From assembly GCA_020629715.1 (NCBI GenBank), contig JAHDCU010000005.1:248001-312000 (forward strand): DNA of 64,000 nt, written 5' to 3'. The notes beneath the pieces were generated by a model that was not told the DNA's origin, made no database searches, and saw nothing but the letters and a program-made list of their open reading frames with translations. Shown in pieces: positions 52,488 to 62,485 of this stretch; position 1 is the first letter of the stretch, and the number at the start of each line of letters is the position of its first letter. Origin of the DNA: Saprospiraceae bacterium. GTDB taxonomy: Bacteria > Bacteroidota > Bacteroidia > Chitinophagales > Saprospiraceae. The translations under genes and the position numbers were made by a program.

Positions 52488-54005
52488 GTGTCGCAGAATT
52501 CCTATAAACAATATGAAGTATGGCAACCTTTGCTCTTGGCCTCATTGGTCATTGTAGGTATGCTACTTGGTTATCAACTTAATGATAGTGGTGATCGATA
52601 TTCTCTCATAGAGGACCTTGGACATATCGATAGTCAGAATGCATCGATTGGAAGGGTAGAAGAGGTTATACGATTCATAGATCATAAGTATGCTTTTGAT
52701 ATAAAGGATGATAAGTTGGTGAATGTAGCACTCAGTGCAGTCATCAATGAATTAGATCCTTTTTCATCTTATATACCGCCGTCATCTTTAGAAGGTGTCA
52801 ATAATAGAGTATCAGGCATCTACAAGGGTATCGGTATAGAAACTTTAAGAAAGGATAACCAATTTTGTATAAGCAAAGTCTACCAAAACAGTCCTGCTAA
52901 GCTTGCTGGAATCCAAGTGTTTGATGTTATTAAAGCTATTAATGGTATAGCCTTAGATGAAAATGTGGAGTCGCTGAGCACTGTTAAAGATTCTATTCAG
53001 TCTTCTGATTTGGTTTTGTCTATTGCTCGTGATGATGAGCTTTTTGACGTTGAGATAAAAGAAGAAAAAGTTGATGTATCGGGGATTTCTCAAACTGTAA
53101 GACTGGATAGTACAACAACATATATATCACTGGATAGATTTAGTAAAGGCGTATACAAGGATTTTATGGATAGTCTTGAGTTATACGGAGCAACTAAGCC
53201 TGATCAAGATATCATCATCGACGTCAGAGGAAATTTAGGAGGTTTATTACCTGAGGTATCCAATATCTTATCCCAGTTTTTTGATCAAAAAGATCTCTCT
53301 TTAGTCACTACAAGAGGCCTCAATCAAAAAGAAGAAAAAGTAGTCAGTACAGGCAAGCCATTTTTTAGATTTGGTAATATTGCTGTATTGATAGATGATG
53401 AGTCAGCAAGTGCCTCAGAAATATTGGCGGGTGCTCTACAAGATCACGATAGAGCCGTTATTTTAGGTGAACAGAGTTTTGGTAAAGGGCTAGTACAAGA
53501 GCAATATAATCTTAAAAATAAAGGAGCTTTACGATTAACTGTCGCCGAGTATTTCTTGCCCACTGGGAGATGTATTCAGCGCAAGGAGTATAATCCATTT
53601 TCAAAAACGGATACCTTAGATCAATTTGAGTTCAACTCAATAAATCTAAATCGCACTCTAACAAGCGGAGAAGGTATTATACCCGACCTGAAAGTTGACA
53701 AAAGTACATTTGTAAGAGGTCATCAATTATCAAATGCATTGCTAGATTTTACATACGAGTTGGTGTTGTATCACAAAGATAGATCTTTGGATTTTTGGAA
53801 AGATTATATAGCAGATCCACAAACTATTTGGCTAAGCTCTGATACGGATGAAAAAACCATTATGCCTACAAAGTATGAAGCCATTCAAGCATTATCCTAC
53901 TACAGTGATCAATTATCTATAACAGATTTGACTGTATTGATGCAAGATAAAGCGGTACTTAAAGCACTTGATCAATTGAAAAAAGAGAATATACTAGAAC
54001 TTTAA
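52488..54005 (+). CDS. C-terminal processing peptidase (S41 family) with PDZ domain
   Basis: 505 residues from GTG 52488, the only start that keeps the N-terminal anchor (PLLLASLVIVGMLLGYQL, about 12-29). A PDZ domain spans about 100-180 (SGIYKGIGIETLRKDNQFCI), then the S41 catalytic domain with DVRGNLGGLLPEV, the nucleophile Ser in DDESASASEILAGAL and Lys in GEQSFGKGLVQE. It degrades or trims periplasmic proteins. The Ser/Lys pair is present. Confidence 0.92.
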   Translation: MSQNSYKQYEVWQPLLLASLVIVGMLLGYQLNDSGDRYSLIEDLGHIDSQNASIGRVEEVIRFIDHKYAFDIKDDKLVNVALSAVINELDPFSSYIPPSSLEGVNNRVSGIYKGIGIETLRKDNQFCISKVYQNSPAKLAGIQVFDVIKAINGIALDENVESLSTVKDSIQSSDLVLSIARDDELFDVEIKEEKVDVSGISQTVRLDSTTTYISLDRFSKGVYKDFMDSLELYGATKPDQDIIIDVRGNLGGLLPEVSNILSQFFDQKDLSLVTTRGLNQKEEKVVSTGKPFFRFGNIAVLIDDESASASEILAGALQDHDRAVILGEQSFGKGLVQEQYNLKNKGALRLTVAEYFLPTGRCIQRKEYNPFSKTDTLDQFEFNSINLNRTLTSGEGIIPDLKVDKSTFVRGHQLSNALLDFTYELVLYHKDRSLDFWKDYIADPQTIWLSSDTDEKTIMPTKYEAIQALSYYSDQLSITDLTVLMQDKAVLKALDQLKKENILEL

Positions 54006-54058
54006 GCCTACACAATAAGTGTTAATCATAAAGCTTTAGAATATATATACCTCGTATC

Positions 54059-55333
54059 CTATTTTTTGAACTCCTTGATCGTTTTCACGATAATATCACA
54101 ACATTGATGTAGCTCATCTTCTGTCATGACTAATGGAGGAGCAAATCTTATGATATTACCATGGGTAGGTTTAGCTAATAAACCATTATCCCGAAGTTTG
54201 ACACATATATCCCAAGCTGTCGAACTTTCTTCAGTATCATTGATGACGATGGCATTAAGCAATCCTTTTCCTCTAACTAAAACTACTAGATCAGAATCAT
54301 CAACTAATTGCTGCATTCGTTCTCTGAATATTTTACCAAGACTAGCAGCATTTTGAGCAAGCCTCTCATCTCTTACAACTTCTAAAGCCGCTATGGCTAC
54401 CGCACATGCAAGTGGATTTCCACCAAATGTGCTACCATGCTCACCAGGCCTGATGCACATCATAATGTCATCATCAGCTAAGACAGCGGAGACAGGAAAT
54501 ACTCCTCCAGAAAGTGCTTTTCCAAGAATAAGGATGTCAGGTTTAGTTTCTGGCTTATTTTCACAATGTCCTGCGCATGTACAATTACCACAAGTCGCAA
54601 GTAGTCTTCCAGTACGAGCGATGCCAGTCTGTACCTCATCAGCTATGAAGAGTACATTGTTCGCTTTACATAAGGCTTTGGCATCTGGTAGATAGTTTGC
54701 ATCTGGAACGACTACACCCGCTTCACCTTGTATAGGCTCTACCAAAAATCCTGCAACATTTGGATCTTTTAGCGCCTCTTTTAGCGCCTCTAGATTATTA
54801 TATTCTATGATTTCTACTCCTGGCATGAAAGGTCCAAAACCAGTACGGCTTGATGGATCTACACTAGCTGAAATAACTCCGAGGGTTCTTCCATGGAAGT
54901 TTCCCGAGGCAAAAATGATTTTGGCACTATCTTTTGGAAGACCTTTCTTTTCATATGCCCACTTTCTGCAAAGTTTGATCGCCGTTTCTACAGCTTCTAC
55001 ACCAGTATTGATTGGGAGTATTTTATCATAACCAAAGTATTCGGTCATGTACTTCTCATATGGTCCTAGCTTATCATTATAAAATGCTCGTGAAGTAAGT
55101 GTTAGTGTATTCGCTTGATTTTGTAAAGCTCCTATGATTTTTGGATGACAATGACCTTGATTAACCGCAGAATATGCACTCAAAAAATCAAAGTATTTCT
55201 TGCCTTCAGCGTCCCAAACATATACACCTTCTCCCTTGGCTAGTACTACTGGCAGCGGATGATAGTTATGTGCTCCATATTGATCTTCTAAAGACATCAA
55301 TTCCTGAGAATTCATTTGTGCTATTGCAGTCAT
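54059..55333 (-). CDS. rocD: Ornithine--oxo-acid aminotransferase
   Basis: 424 residues from ATG 55333 ([20 protein letters not shown]); the frame stays open to 55474, but that part overlaps the divergent transporter and is not conserved. The fold-type I PLP signature is [14 protein letters not shown] and [16 protein letters not shown], with the Schiff-base Lys in LGKAL. Between them is [18 protein letters not shown], an insertion with four Cys not needed for PLP chemistry. It interconverts ornithine and glutamate semialdehyde. A 12-base tandem duplication (54767-54790) encodes the EALKEALK segment. Confidence 0.92.
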   Translation of the reverse strand: MTAIAQMNSQELMSLEDQYGAHNYHPLPVVLAKGEGVYVWDAEGKKYFDFLSAYSAVNQGHCHPKIIGALQNQANTLTLTSRAFYNDKLGPYEKYMTEYFGYDKILPINTGVEAVETAIKLCRKWAYEKKGLPKDSAKIIFASGNFHGRTLGVISASVDPSSRTGFGPFMPGVEIIEYNNLEALKEALKDPNVAGFLVEPIQGEAGVVVPDANYLPDAKALCKANNVLFIADEVQTGIARTGRLLATCGNCTCAGHCENKPETKPDILILGKALSGGVFPVSAVLADDDIMMCIRPGEHGSTFGGNPLACAVAIAALEVVRDERLAQNAASLGKIFRERMQQLVDDSDLVVLVRGKGLLNAIVINDTEESSTAWDICVKLRDNGLLAKPTHGNIIRFAPPLVMTEDELHQCCDIIVKTIKEFKK

Positions 55334-55446
55334 AATTTGAATTTTTCTGATTGTTGGTATTCTACTTGTGAAGTTAAATTTATAAAACGAGATGACCAAT
55401 AAATAATCGCTACTATCCGGCTCTTTGACTAGCTTTGTCTTCAGAT

Positions 55447-56364
55447 ATGTCGACTCAGGAACAACCAAATACAATTGTCATTATTCTTGCATTTTTTGCG
55501 ATCTATATCATCTGGGGTACTACTTATTTGTTCGTAGCCATCTTATTGGAGGAGCTTCCTCCTTTTATGCTTGCGGGGATTCGGTTTATTTTGGCTTCTA
55601 TACTTATCTCAAGTATACTTCCTTTTGTCAAACAAAAAGAAAAACCAACTAAGGCTCAGTTCAAAAATGCAATTATTGGAGGTACCTTCTTTCTAGTATT
55701 AGGAAATGGAATGATGAGTTGGGCCTTGCAGTTCGTAGATTCTGGATTCGCATCGTTGATTATCTCTGCCCAACCGATGATCATATTATTCATGTTGTGG
55801 GTACTTTATGGTCAAAAAATAAAAGCGCAATCATATCTAGGTGTAGCTCTTGGTATTATAGGGATTTATCTACTTGTTGTACAAGATCAATTGGTATATT
55901 CTGACGATCAGTGGTGGGGATTATTGGCAGTAGTCAGTTGCTTGTTTACCTGGGGTTATGGAAGTCTCTTCGTAGCAAAGGCTGATATGCCCAAGACTTT
56001 TCTTGTCAATACCGGTATACAAATGATGTTTGCCGGTTGTGCAATGGTACTTATTAGTCTTCTTATAGAAGATGTCGACAGTATTCGATGGAACAAGTTA
56101 AGTTCTACAACGATCTATTCTATGTTATATTTAATAGTATTTGGATCGGTCGTAGCATTTACTGCTTTCAATTATCTTCTCAAGTATGTCTCACCAGAGA
56201 AAGTAAGTACCTCAACGTATATCAATCCTATTGTTGCATTGTTTTTGGGATGGTATGTATTGGATGAAATCGTTACGCTACAATCGATATTTGCAGCAGC
56301 GATACTTCTTCTCGGGGTTTACTTTATTAATAGTAGTCGATTTGAGAAATCAAATAAGACTTAA
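55447..56364 (+). CDS. EamA/DMT-family transporter
   Basis: 305 residues from ATG 55447; a TTG at 55435 is in frame just before. About ten transmembrane helices in two EamA repeats; [20 protein letters not shown] opens the first, and the second ends in [20 protein letters not shown], the typical EamA signature. It probably exports an amino acid or related metabolite. The gene is divergent from rocD and ends on the base before the convergent methyltransferase stop. Confidence 0.88.
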   Translation: MSTQEQPNTIVIILAFFAIYIIWGTTYLFVAILLEELPPFMLAGIRFILASILISSILPFVKQKEKPTKAQFKNAIIGGTFFLVLGNGMMSWALQFVDSGFASLIISAQPMIILFMLWVLYGQKIKAQSYLGVALGIIGIYLLVVQDQLVYSDDQWWGLLAVVSCLFTWGYGSLFVAKADMPKTFLVNTGIQMMFAGCAMVLISLLIEDVDSIRWNKLSSTTIYSMLYLIVFGSVVAFTAFNYLLKYVSPEKVSTSTYINPIVALFLGWYVLDEIVTLQSIFAAAILLLGVYFINSSRFEKSNKT

Positions 56365-57183
56365 TCACATTTTCCCCAAAACCCAGATATCCTGAAAATC
56401 CAAGGTTTCGTTTTTCGTACTTTGATTATCCCAATGTCCATTATGCTCAGATATAATTTCAAATCCCGATGCCTGAATTTGAGCCATTAACCACTGTTTA
56501 GAAAAAGCCACATTAGCAGATTTTACCTTTTCATCCATAAGCGCATAGCTTTCATATTGATATGGAAAGCTAAACTTTGGGTTAGTATTTAATCGTGCTT
56601 CATTTTCGTAGGAGAAACAAGTAAAAAATACCCGTCCGCCAGTATCTAGGCATCTATGCATTTCATTAAGATATTGAGACACTTCATCAGGAAGCATGTG
56701 GGTAAATACAGAGATCAAAAAACAAAAGTCAAAGCCACGATCTTCGTATGGAAAAATGAACTCTGATGCTGAATCCAGTTTGGCAGTATATAGATCATTG
56801 TCCAATGCAATGTATCGAAAATTGAAGTTTGGATATTTTGAGCTTATGTTTTTTTGACACCAATCAACCCCTGCTTTTACAAGATCAAAGCCTTCATATC
56901 TAGTCGTTGGATTCAGGTATTTAGTTAGTGGAATTGCCATGCGACCTATACCACTGCCAATATCCAATACCTGATCTGTTGGTTTCAGTTTGCCATACTC
57001 CTTGAAAAAAACTAAAAATCGATTCCCAGTTTCTATAAAGTCGCCGCCGCCAGTGTAGATCATGCCACGAGGTGGTGCCCCTTCTAATGGATAGATGATG
57101 TCCAAGGGAAGGTATACGATACGCCTCACCCAATATCGAAGAGAAACTGGCAAAGAATAAAACATATTTCTAATCAGGTTCAT
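56365..57183 (-). CDS. Class I SAM-dependent methyltransferase
   Basis: 272 residues. Motif I is VLDIGSGIGRMAIPLTKYL (about 77-95), preceded by a basic membrane-proximal start (YSLPVSLRYWVRRIVYLP); FDFCFLISVFTHMLPDEVSQ (about 157-176) is motif II/post-II. It probably methylates a small molecule or lipid; the substrate is unknown. Upstream is a G+C-rich hairpin region separating it from tyrS. Confidence 0.85.
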   Translation of the reverse strand: MNLIRNMFYSLPVSLRYWVRRIVYLPLDIIYPLEGAPPRGMIYTGGGDFIETGNRFLVFFKEYGKLKPTDQVLDIGSGIGRMAIPLTKYLNPTTRYEGFDLVKAGVDWCQKNISSKYPNFNFRYIALDNDLYTAKLDSASEFIFPYEDRGFDFCFLISVFTHMLPDEVSQYLNEMHRCLDTGGRVFFTCFSYENEARLNTNPKFSFPYQYESYALMDEKVKSANVAFSKQWLMAQIQASGFEIISEHNGHWDNQSTKNETLDFQDIWVLGKM

Positions 57184-57186
57184 ACT

Positions 57187-57245
57187 TTACGTTTTCGCGA
57201 CATCTCGAACTCGCGAACTCGCGATATCGAGATGTCGTAACCTCG
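57187..57245. repeat. TCGCGA-type palindromic repeat between tyrS and a methyltransferase
   Basis: CGACATCTCGA (57198-57208) pairs perfectly with TCGAGATGTCG (57227-57237). The 18-base loop carries TCGCGAACTCG (57211-57221) and CGCGATATCG (57220-57229), both also found around the four-helix-bundle gene near 34.1-34.7 kb. It looks like a REP-like dispersed element. Confidence 0.65.
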
Positions 57246-57247
57246 CC

Positions 57248-58513
57248 CTAAAAACTCAAAATAAACTTATTCTTCTTACCATTTTCTACCATCAAATATT
57301 TACCATGTAGAAGGTCATTTCTAGTCACTTGATGCTGGTCGTTAGCTATCTTAATTTTATTGACGGATAAGGCATTTCCTTTAATGGCTCTCTTGGCATC
57401 GCTCTTAGAGCTTACAATATTATGATCTGAGATCAGGTCAACAATATTTATTTCATTGGAGAGTCCATTATCTACCTTAATATGTGGTATTTCATTTGAT
57501 ACGGCTTCCAAAGCTGCCACATCCATAGATTTCAAAAAGTCATGATCTGCCTTTTTATTGAATAATAGACCCGATACCTTTTGTACAGACTCATAGCTAG
57601 TCTGACCATGTATACGTACGGTGAGTTCTTCCGCAAGAGCAGCTTTCAATTGTCTAGGGTCTTCAGCATATTCTCGTTCCATATCTTCCACCTCTGACCT
57701 ACTCTTGAAGGTGAAATACCTCATAAACTTCGAGATATCAGCATCATCTGCATTGATCCAAAACTGGAAAAACTTATATGGACTGGTCATATCACCAGAC
57801 ATCCAAATATTACCTTCTTCGGACTTTCCGAATTTCTTTCCATCAGATTTGGTCAAGAGTGGAGTAGTGATGGCATAAGCCTTCCCTTGAATATTTCGGC
57901 GGATAAATTCTGTACCTGAAGTAATATTTCCCCATTGGTCAGATCCCCCCATTTGTACCTTACAGCCATGTTGTTTATATAGACATTGAAAATCATAAGC
58001 CTGTAGTAGCTGATAGCTGAACTCGGTAAAAGAAAGCCCAGCTTCTAGTCTATTTTTTACCGAATCTTTAGAAGTCATGTAGTTGACAGTCAATGTTTTT
58101 CCAACATCTCTCAGAAAGTCAAGAATATTCATGTCTTTATAAAAGTCATGGTTATTGACGAGAATGGCAGGATGAGTAGGGTGGTTAAAGTCCAACATAC
58201 TCTTTGCCTGTTCTACTTGCCTCGCTAGATTGGCATCAAGTTCTTCATAGCTTTTGAGTTCTCGCTCCTTATCTTTTCCTGAAGGATCTCCAATACGACC
58301 AGTAGCCCCACCCATCAGCATGATAGGTTGATTACCTGATCTCTGCCATAGGTTGAGTAGCATAATCTGAACATAGTTGCCAATAGTTAGAGATGGTGCT
58401 GTAGGATCAAAGCCAATATAACCGATAGCGGGTCCACTGTTCAATAATTCTGCAACACCAGGGGTAGTGTCATGCAGCATATTTCTCCACTTCAATTCCT
58501 CCAAAAAATTCAT
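57248..58513 (-). CDS. tyrS: Tyrosyl-tRNA synthetase
   Basis: 421 residues. The class I HIGH region reads DPTAPSLTIGNYVQ, a variant usual in this phylum, and KMSKS is KFGKSEEGN (about 228-236). The tyrosine-binding region includes LQAYDFQCLY and GGSDQWGNI. A C-terminal S4 RNA-binding domain (about 350-415) contains SSKSDAKRAIKGNALSVN. It charges tRNA-Tyr in the cytoplasm. A TACTTTTG -7 element lies upstream. Confidence 0.96.
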   Translation of the reverse strand: MNFLEELKWRNMLHDTTPGVAELLNSGPAIGYIGFDPTAPSLTIGNYVQIMLLNLWQRSGNQPIMLMGGATGRIGDPSGKDKERELKSYEELDANLARQVEQAKSMLDFNHPTHPAILVNNHDFYKDMNILDFLRDVGKTLTVNYMTSKDSVKNRLEAGLSFTEFSYQLLQAYDFQCLYKQHGCKVQMGGSDQWGNITSGTEFIRRNIQGKAYAITTPLLTKSDGKKFGKSEEGNIWMSGDMTSPYKFFQFWINADDADISKFMRYFTFKSRSEVEDMEREYAEDPRQLKAALAEELTVRIHGQTSYESVQKVSGLLFNKKADHDFLKSMDVAALEAVSNEIPHIKVDNGLSNEINIVDLISDHNIVSSKSDAKRAIKGNALSVNKIKIANDQHQVTRNDLLHGKYLMVENGKKNKFILSF

Positions 58514-58531
58514 AGCCTAATCTTTATGCGG

Positions 58532-58539
58532 CAAAAGTA
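58532..58539 (-). promoter_or_regulatory. Candidate -7 element for tyrS
   Basis: On the minus strand this reads TACTTTTG, identical to the rpoD -7 element, 18 bases before the tyrS ATG. The -33 region is not recognisable. Confidence 0.4.
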
Positions 58540-58630
58540 TCAAATAGCTATCATATTATAATCATTGCGCATCTGACTTCTTTTGTACCTTTGTACAAAC
58601 TATCTGTAATAAGACTAGGATAAGCCTATA

Positions 58631-59932
58631 TTGAATACTGAAAAATTCATAGCAAAACGAGTAGAGAGTAGCCACGAGGTTGGTTTTACACGAGTCATTG
58701 TCAAGATTTCTATTGCTGCATTGGCATTGAGTATAGCCGTGATGATCATAGCAAGTTCTGTAGTTTTGGGTTTTAAAAATCAAGTTACAGAAAAGGTTTT
58801 TGGCTTTTGGGGACATATACATATTACTGATAATCAAATTAGCAGATCTTTCGAACAAGTTCCTTTTAGTATAAATGAAGCTTACTACGAGCAGTTACCT
58901 AATATAGAATACCTCAGTTATGAAAAACAAGTAGAAGTACTGGGAAGCCCTGTTGAAGGTAAATATGAAAGTGTAAATACTAAGGGCGGTGTAGATTTTA
59001 TTCAATCATATGCTAATGCACCAGGAATACTTAATACTGGTGACGCTTGGGAAGCCATTGTGGTAAAAGGTGTAAGCTCTGATTATAACTGGGAACATTT
59101 TTCACAATTCATAACCGAGGGAACTGCTATCAGTACGAGTGAAGATATTACGAGTAGCGGTATGCTTATTTCTACAACCACCGCTAGAAGGCTACAGCTA
59201 AAGCTTGGGGATAAATTTATCATACATTTTATCCATGATGGAGATACATTCAAACGCCGCTTTGAGCTTACCGGAATATACAACACAGGATTGGCAGAGT
59301 ATGATAAGCGTATTGTTATAGCTGATATTCGTAAAATCAGGCAATTTTTGAAGTGGGAGGATGATCAAGTAGGAGGAGTTGAAATATTTATAGATGATCT
59401 CGATGATCTAGATGTATTGACTGAATATATATATCAAAATGAATTACCAATCAACCTCTATGCACAGACCATAAGAGAGAAATCACCTGAAATATTTGAG
59501 TGGTTGAGTTTGATCAGTATCAATGAATATGTTGTACTTGGCTTGATGCTCGCCGTTTGTTTGATTAATATGATAACGGTCTTATTGATTTTGATTTTAG
59601 ACCGTATCAAAATGATAGGTATACTAAAGTCGATAGGTGCCAAGAATTGGATGATACGAAAAATCTTCTTTTACAAAGCATTAAATATATTGTGGAAGGG
59701 TTTACTGTTTGGAACAGCCATTGGTGTCGGTTTATGTTTACTTCAAAAATATACAGGCTTGGTAAAATTAGATGAGGCCAACTACTATCTGGCAGTTGCT
59801 CCCGTGGAATTGAACGTATGGAGAATAGTTTTAGTAAATATAGCAGCAACATTTTTGATTATGTTATTTGCGATTTTACCAACTTGGCTTGTGACTAAGA
59901 TCAGTCCTAGTAAGGTTCTACGATTTGATTAA
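58631..59932 (+). CDS. FtsX/LolE-type ABC transporter permease
   Basis: 433 residues from TTG 58631, which gives MNTEKFIAKRVESS, a start typical of Bacteroidota members; no ATG lies nearby. One helix near 28-52 (KISIAALALSIAVMIIASSVVLGF), a large periplasmic domain (about 55-300), then three helices near 310-340, 365-390 and 400-425. This is the MacB/LolE topology. It may extract lipoproteins or act in envelope maintenance, but the ATPase is not adjacent. Confidence 0.85.
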   Translation: MNTEKFIAKRVESSHEVGFTRVIVKISIAALALSIAVMIIASSVVLGFKNQVTEKVFGFWGHIHITDNQISRSFEQVPFSINEAYYEQLPNIEYLSYEKQVEVLGSPVEGKYESVNTKGGVDFIQSYANAPGILNTGDAWEAIVVKGVSSDYNWEHFSQFITEGTAISTSEDITSSGMLISTTTARRLQLKLGDKFIIHFIHDGDTFKRRFELTGIYNTGLAEYDKRIVIADIRKIRQFLKWEDDQVGGVEIFIDDLDDLDVLTEYIYQNELPINLYAQTIREKSPEIFEWLSLISINEYVVLGLMLAVCLINMITVLLILILDRIKMIGILKSIGAKNWMIRKIFFYKALNILWKGLLFGTAIGVGLCLLQKYTGLVKLDEANYYLAVAPVELNVWRIVLVNIAATFLIMLFAILPTWLVTKISPSKVLRFD

Positions 59933-59998
59933 CATCTTCTTTACTCATATTTTTTCGGTTCAATCTTTGATACCTATAAAACGGATGATATGTAGATG

Positions 59999-60029
59999 TT
60001 GACAATCTGACATCTAGCTTGTAGCTTTA
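59999..60029 (+). promoter_or_regulatory. Candidate corA promoter
   Basis: TTG (59999-60001), a 20-base spacer and TAGCTTTA (60022-60029), which matches TAnnTTTG except for the last base, lie 23 bases before the corA ATG. Confidence 0.4.
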
Positions 60030-60052
60030 CGTAACCCAAAAATCAGATCAGT

Positions 60053-61003
60053 ATGCTCCAGTACTATACAAAAGTAGGCGGTAAGCTTGAGGTTCAAGAC
60101 CAAGTAGAGGATGCTGATTGGATAAATGTAACAGCACCATTCGAAATACACGAGTTAGAGCTATTAGCGAAATATTTTGATTTTCCGATTGATTTTTTGA
60201 CTGATTCGCTTGATATCGATGAGCGCTCTAGATATGAACGGGAGGATCATGCAAATTTGATTTTGGTCAATACTCCATTTCTCAATGATGAGGACCGAGA
60301 AGGGGAAGCTATATATATCACTGTTCCTATAGGCATTATACTAGCTGGTGAAAGTATCATTACCTTAAGTGCTAAGGAAAGCCCTATTATCCAAAAGTTT
60401 CTAGATAATAGGGTTAAAAATTTTGATCCTAAAGATCAAAAGCTTTTTGTACTTCAACTTTTTGAGCAGAACGTATTTAGTTTTTTGGAATGCCTGAAAA
60501 AACTGAATGTGAAAAGAAACCTTATAGAACAGGAATTATACAACTCTAGTAGAAATAAAGAATTGCAAGAGTTGCTGAGAATAGAAAAAAGCTTAGTCTA
60601 CTTCGTAAATAGTTTAAGTACCAATGAATTAGTTAAGCTAAAGATGAAGCGTACAGATCTACTCAAGATTCGAGAATTAGAGAGACATGCTGACTTATTT
60701 GAAGATATCATCATTGATAATAGCCAAGCCTTGGAGATGTCTAATGTATATACAAACATACTTAGCGGGACCATGGAGGCCTATGCAAGTATAGTTTCAA
60801 ATAATCTAAATCAATTTATTCAGCGATTGACAATCGTTACTATCATTTTGATGGTTCCTACTTTGGTAGCCAGTTTCTACGGAATGAACGTGACGAACAT
60901 ACCTTTTAAAGAAAGTCCATATGCTTTTTATGTGATTGCTTTTTTTTCAGTCGGTTTAGGATTTTTTATGATTTGGTTTTTCAGATCAAAGCGTTTTTTC
61001 TGA
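60053..61003 (+). CDS. corA: CorA-family magnesium/divalent cation transporter
   Basis: 316 residues. A long cytoplasmic N-terminal domain ends in a stalk helix (YTNILSGTMEAYASIVSNNL), and two C-terminal helices follow (about 258-280 and 291-311). The CorA signature YGMNVTNIP is between them at the periplasmic mouth. It forms pentameric Mg channels in the inner membrane. It is a single gene with its own promoter-like sequence. Confidence 0.92.
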   Translation: MLQYYTKVGGKLEVQDQVEDADWINVTAPFEIHELELLAKYFDFPIDFLTDSLDIDERSRYEREDHANLILVNTPFLNDEDREGEAIYITVPIGIILAGESIITLSAKESPIIQKFLDNRVKNFDPKDQKLFVLQLFEQNVFSFLECLKKLNVKRNLIEQELYNSSRNKELQELLRIEKSLVYFVNSLSTNELVKLKMKRTDLLKIRELERHADLFEDIIIDNSQALEMSNVYTNILSGTMEAYASIVSNNLNQFIQRLTIVTIILMVPTLVASFYGMNVTNIPFKESPYAFYVIAFFSVGLGFFMIWFFRSKRFF

Positions 61004-61022
61004 TTGTTGAGGCATGTCAGGT

Positions 61023-61134
61023 TTTGGATAAAGCGCATGAAATCAGGTAGTTATCCACATAACCTATATTTTGTAAAAATCATATATAGTTGATTTGTAA
61101 TATGTTATATATATTATCCACACTTTGTTGATAA
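61023..61134. promoter_or_regulatory. Cluster of DnaA-box-like sites upstream of nrdBA
   Basis: Perfect DnaA boxes TTATCCACA occur at 61051-61059 and 61114-61122 on the plus strand. One-mismatch copies on the minus strand are at 61023-61031 (TTATCCAAA) and 61126-61134 (TTATCAACA). Four such sites in 112 bases point to DnaA binding. The 392-base gap (61004-61395) also contains the palindrome listed next; the rest is AT-rich with no recognisable gene. Confidence 0.6.
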
Positions 61135-61341
61135 CTTTCAGCTTAGTTTCATCATATTTTGAAGTTTATTTGTGTCGTCAAGAGCGGGAAATTCATCATT
61201 CACATGATTAAATCTTTTCCAGACAGTATCAGCGAAAGAGTTGATTTAGAGCAAAGAACATATAAACTAAATAATTATGTAGAAATTTTTAGTTGATGTT
61301 CTATGATGTTAATTAAATATTAATAAATTTGATATATCAAT

Positions 61342-61359
61342 TTTTCATATATATGAAAA
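61342..61359. promoter_or_regulatory. 18-base perfect palindrome before nrdB
   Basis: TTTTCATATATATGAAAA is a perfect palindrome ending 36 bases before the nrdB ATG. Its position between any promoter and the gene suits an operator. It does not match the NrdR box well beyond an ATATAT core. Confidence 0.4.
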
Positions 61360-61395
61360 TGGTGTAGCACCTTGATACAAAAAACTAAGAAGAAC

Positions 61396-62373
61396 ATGAG
61401 CAAAGCGGTCGAACCTATCCTTCAGGACAATCCAAATAGATTTGTATTATTCCCTATCCAACACGATGACATTTGGAATTTCTATAAGAAATCAGAGGCT
61501 AGCTTTTGGACTGCTGAAGAAATTGATCTTCATCAAGATTTGACGGATTGGGACGCTAAGCTCAATGACGATGAGAGATATTTTATCAAACATGTTTTAG
61601 CTTTCTTTGCTGCTAGTGATGGTATCGTAAATGAGAACCTGGCAGAAAATATGGTTAACGATATCCAGTATACAGAAGGAAAATTCTTCTATGGATTCCA
61701 GATTATGATGGAGAATATTCATTCAGAAACATATTCTCTACTCATTGACACATACATCAAAGACAACAAGGAAAAAGACTATCTTTTCAATGCCATAGAA
61801 CACATGCCTTGTGTAAAGAAAAAAGCTGACTGGGCGATGAGATGGATTGAAGATGGTTCTTTTGCAGAAAGACTAATTGCTTTCGCAGCAGTAGAAGGAA
61901 TATTCTTTTCAGGATCATTCTGCTCTATATTTTGGTTAAAGAAGCGGGGTCTTATGCCTGGACTTACTTTCTCAAATGAGCTTATCTCACGTGATGAAGG
62001 TATGCACTGTGACTTTGCTTGTTTGCTATACAATAATCATATTCAAAATAAACTCAATAAAGACACAGTAACGAGTATCATTACTGATGCTGTTGCTATA
62101 GAGAAAGAATTCGTTTCAGACGCCTTACCAGTAAAGCTTATCGGTATGAATTCTGATCTAATGTGTCAATATATCGAGTTTGTAGCAGATAGATTACTCG
62201 TGGCGCTCGGATGTGCAAAAGTATATAACGTAGAAAATCCTTTCCCATGGATGGAAATGATTTCTCTTCAAGGAAAAACTAACTTCTTTGAAAAAAGAGT
62301 AGGTGATTACCAAAAAGCAGGTGTTATGGCCGAAAAGGAGAAGCAAGTATTTTCACTTGACGAAGACTTTTAG
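61396..62373 (+). CDS. nrdB: Ribonucleotide reductase class Ia, small (radical) subunit
   Basis: 325 residues from ATG 61396 ([13 protein letters not shown]); a TTG at 61372 is in frame but adds a Lys-rich stretch without homology. Diiron ligands are seen as Asp44 in EEIDL, Glu106 and His109 in [10 protein letters not shown], with the radical Tyr113 four residues after the His. Later ligands lie in [12 protein letters not shown] and DEGMHCDFA. It supplies the tyrosyl radical for dNTP synthesis. It precedes nrdA by 112 bases, and the control region carries DnaA-box-like sites. Confidence 0.95.
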   Translation: MSKAVEPILQDNPNRFVLFPIQHDDIWNFYKKSEASFWTAEEIDLHQDLTDWDAKLNDDERYFIKHVLAFFAASDGIVNENLAENMVNDIQYTEGKFFYGFQIMMENIHSETYSLLIDTYIKDNKEKDYLFNAIEHMPCVKKKADWAMRWIEDGSFAERLIAFAAVEGIFFSGSFCSIFWLKKRGLMPGLTFSNELISRDEGMHCDFACLLYNNHIQNKLNKDTVTSIITDAVAIEKEFVSDALPVKLIGMNSDLMCQYIEFVADRLLVALGCAKVYNVENPFPWMEMISLQGKTNFFEKRVGDYQKAGVMAEKEKQVFSLDEDF

Positions 62374-62434
62374 GTCTACTAAACCAATCGAACCCCATCC
62401 CTTACACGGTTTTTAAGGTTTTTATTTTTTGATT

Positions 62435-62448
62435 TGCACCTCGGTGCA
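62435..62448 (+). other. Small hairpin between nrdB and nrdA
   Basis: TGCACC-TC-GGTGCA folds into a short G+C-rich stem, most likely five pairs closing a CTCG loop, 37 bases before the nrdA ATG. No T run follows directly; it may slow ribosomes or stabilise mRNA ends. Confidence 0.3.
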
Positions 62449-62485
62449 GGAAAACTACATTTCTTCAATTCAAAACTCAAACTCA

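Noticed and set aside
54393-54695. 100-codon open frame on the plus strand inside rocD
   Set aside because: It is antisense to a conserved enzyme; the composition follows the rocD codons and shows no independent domain.
61004-61395. Calling this region a chromosomal origin
   Set aside because: Four DnaA-like sites are suggestive, but no 13-mer array, dnaA or dnaN gene, or skew data support it; kept only as a regulatory region.
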